A DNA stretch of 14,124 nt, from NCBI GenBank assembly GCA_947455015.1, contig CANGMY010000019.1, forward strand, positions 1 to 14,124. Reading direction: 5' to 3'. This DNA comes from Microthrixaceae bacterium (GTDB lineage: Bacteria > Actinomycetota > Acidimicrobiia > Acidimicrobiales > Acidimicrobilacustridaceae). Position 1 is the stretch's first letter. Every line of letters begins with the position of its first letter. Both the position numbers and the translations under genes were made by a program. The notes under the pieces were generated by a model, which was given only the letters and a program-made list of their open reading frames with translations, was not told where the DNA came from and did no database searches. Positions 13,378 to 14,124 of this stretch are shown one piece after another.

Positions 13378-14124
13378 ATGGCACCAGTTGTCACCATGCG
13401 TCAGTTGCTCGATTCAGGCGTGCATTTCGGTCATCAGACCCGCCGCTGGAACCCGAAGATGAAGCGATTCATCCACGGTGAGCGCAATGGCATTTACATC
13501 ATCGATCTTGAGCAGACGCTCGGCCGCATTGAAACCGCGTACAGCTTTGTGCGTGACCTCGTGGCCGACGGCGGCACGATCCTTTTCGTGGGCACCAAGA
13601 AGCAAGCCCAGGATCCGGTTCGTAGCTTCGCCGATCGCTGCGGCATGCCCTACGTGAACGAACGTTGGCTCGGCGGCATGCTCACCAACTTCCAGACCAT
13701 GTCCAAGCGCGTCGCGAAGATGAAGGACTACCAGCGCATGCGCGACACCGGTGACTTCGAAGCGATGCCGAAGAAGGAAGCGCTTCTCATCAGCCGTGAA
13801 CTCGAGAAGCTCGAGCGCAACCTCGGCGGTATCCGCAACATGGAACGCCTTCCCAGCGCCATCTTCGTGCTCGACACCAAGAAGGAAGACATCGCAGTTA
13901 CCGAAGCCAACAAGCTCGGTCTCCCGATCGTCGCTGTGGTCGACACCAACTGCGATCCCGACATCATCACCTACGTGATCCCCGGCAATGACGATGCCAT
14001 CCGTTCCGCGAACCTCATGGCTCGCGTGATCGCCGATGCTGTCGACGAAGGCCGCTTCATTGCTTCGCGCAAGCGTGGCGCCGTTGCTCCTGAAGGCCCC
14101 GCCGTTCTTGAGCGCACGCCGGAA
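13378..14124 (+). CDS. rpsB: 30S ribosomal protein S2, 3' end missing
   Basis: Component of the small ribosomal subunit, needed for S1 docking and start-site selection where S1 is present. The frame opens at ATG 13378 with GGAAGGA eight bases before it and stays open for 249 codons to the right edge. The S2 pattern is unmistakable: MRQLLDSGVHFGHQTRRWNPKM near the start, GERNGIYIIDLEQT, LFVGTKKQAQDPV, YVNERWLGGMLTNF, LPSAIFVLDTKKE, LPIVAVVDTNCDPD and IPGNDDAIRS. Nearly the whole conserved domain is present and only the variable C-terminal tail is cut. Codon use is more biased to C- and G-ending codons than in neighbouring genes, as expected for a highly expressed gene. It usually leads into tsf and pyrH, which would lie beyond the window. 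The 201-base gap before it holds a candidate promoter and two hairpins. Confidence 0.98.
   Translation, partial: MAPVVTMRQLLDSGVHFGHQTRRWNPKMKRFIHGERNGIYIIDLEQTLGRIETAYSFVRDLVADGGTILFVGTKKQAQDPVRSFADRCGMPYVNERWLGGMLTNFQTMSKRVAKMKDYQRMRDTGDFEAMPKKEALLISRELEKLERNLGGIRNMERLPSAIFVLDTKKEDIAVTEANKLGLPIVAVVDTNCDPDIITYVIPGNDDAIRSANLMARVIADAVDEGRFIASRKRGAVAPEGPAVLERTPE

Overview
The window looks like chromosomal DNA from an actinobacterium, most likely an Acidimicrobiia-type lineage with moderately high GC. Three things point there: a polyphosphate-dependent glucokinase of the actinobacterial type; a 36-residue membrane protein of the GFNPHRxxRRS type next to a CxxC...HxHxxC zinc protein; and the conserved actinobacterial order yifB - dprA - (recombinase or sigma gene) - LytM-type exported protein - rpsB. 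The lineage is an inference from gene content, not from a marker-gene comparison. No rRNA, tRNA, CRISPR array or insertion sequence was seen.

Layout. 1-661 (-): 5' part of an unrecognised multi-pass membrane protein, running off the left edge. 662-802: divergent control region with a perfect 8-bp inverted repeat. 803-5268 (+): a compact hexose-phosphate operon made of 6-phosphogluconate dehydrogenase, an aldose 1-epimerase family protein, glucose-6-phosphate isomerase and polyphosphate glucokinase. Two hairpins lie just before the last gene, and one of them buries its Shine-Dalgarno sequence. 5280-6309 (-): a tight three-gene operon of a tiny membrane protein, a small zinc-binding protein and a histidine phosphatase. 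6384-6743 (+): a monoheme cytochrome c lipoprotein followed by a hairpin terminator. 6814-7692 (-): a secreted or anchored protein of unknown function with a proline-rich head, one membrane span and a threonine-rich stalk. Its natural start appears to be out of frame because of a run of nine C. 7821-11428 (+): yifB, dprA and xerC, packed with a zero-base junction and a 4-base overlap. 11485-13176 (+): an exported protein joining a degenerate LytM/M23 domain to an alpha/beta hydrolase. 13378-end (+): rpsB, running off the right edge.

How the genes work together. The first operon takes free glucose to glucose-6-phosphate using polyphosphate, epimerises the sugar anomers, links to fructose-6-phosphate, and carries out the oxidative decarboxylation step of the pentose phosphate pathway. 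The second half is a DNA-handling cluster (DprA loads RecA on single strands; XerC resolves chromosome dimers; YifB has a poorly defined role). It leads into an envelope protein and then the ribosomal protein S2 gene.

The strongest points for a second look are the pseudo-LytM/lipase fusion, the C9 tract in the threonine-rich protein, the Shine-Dalgarno hairpin before the glucokinase gene, and the operator-like repeat before gnd.
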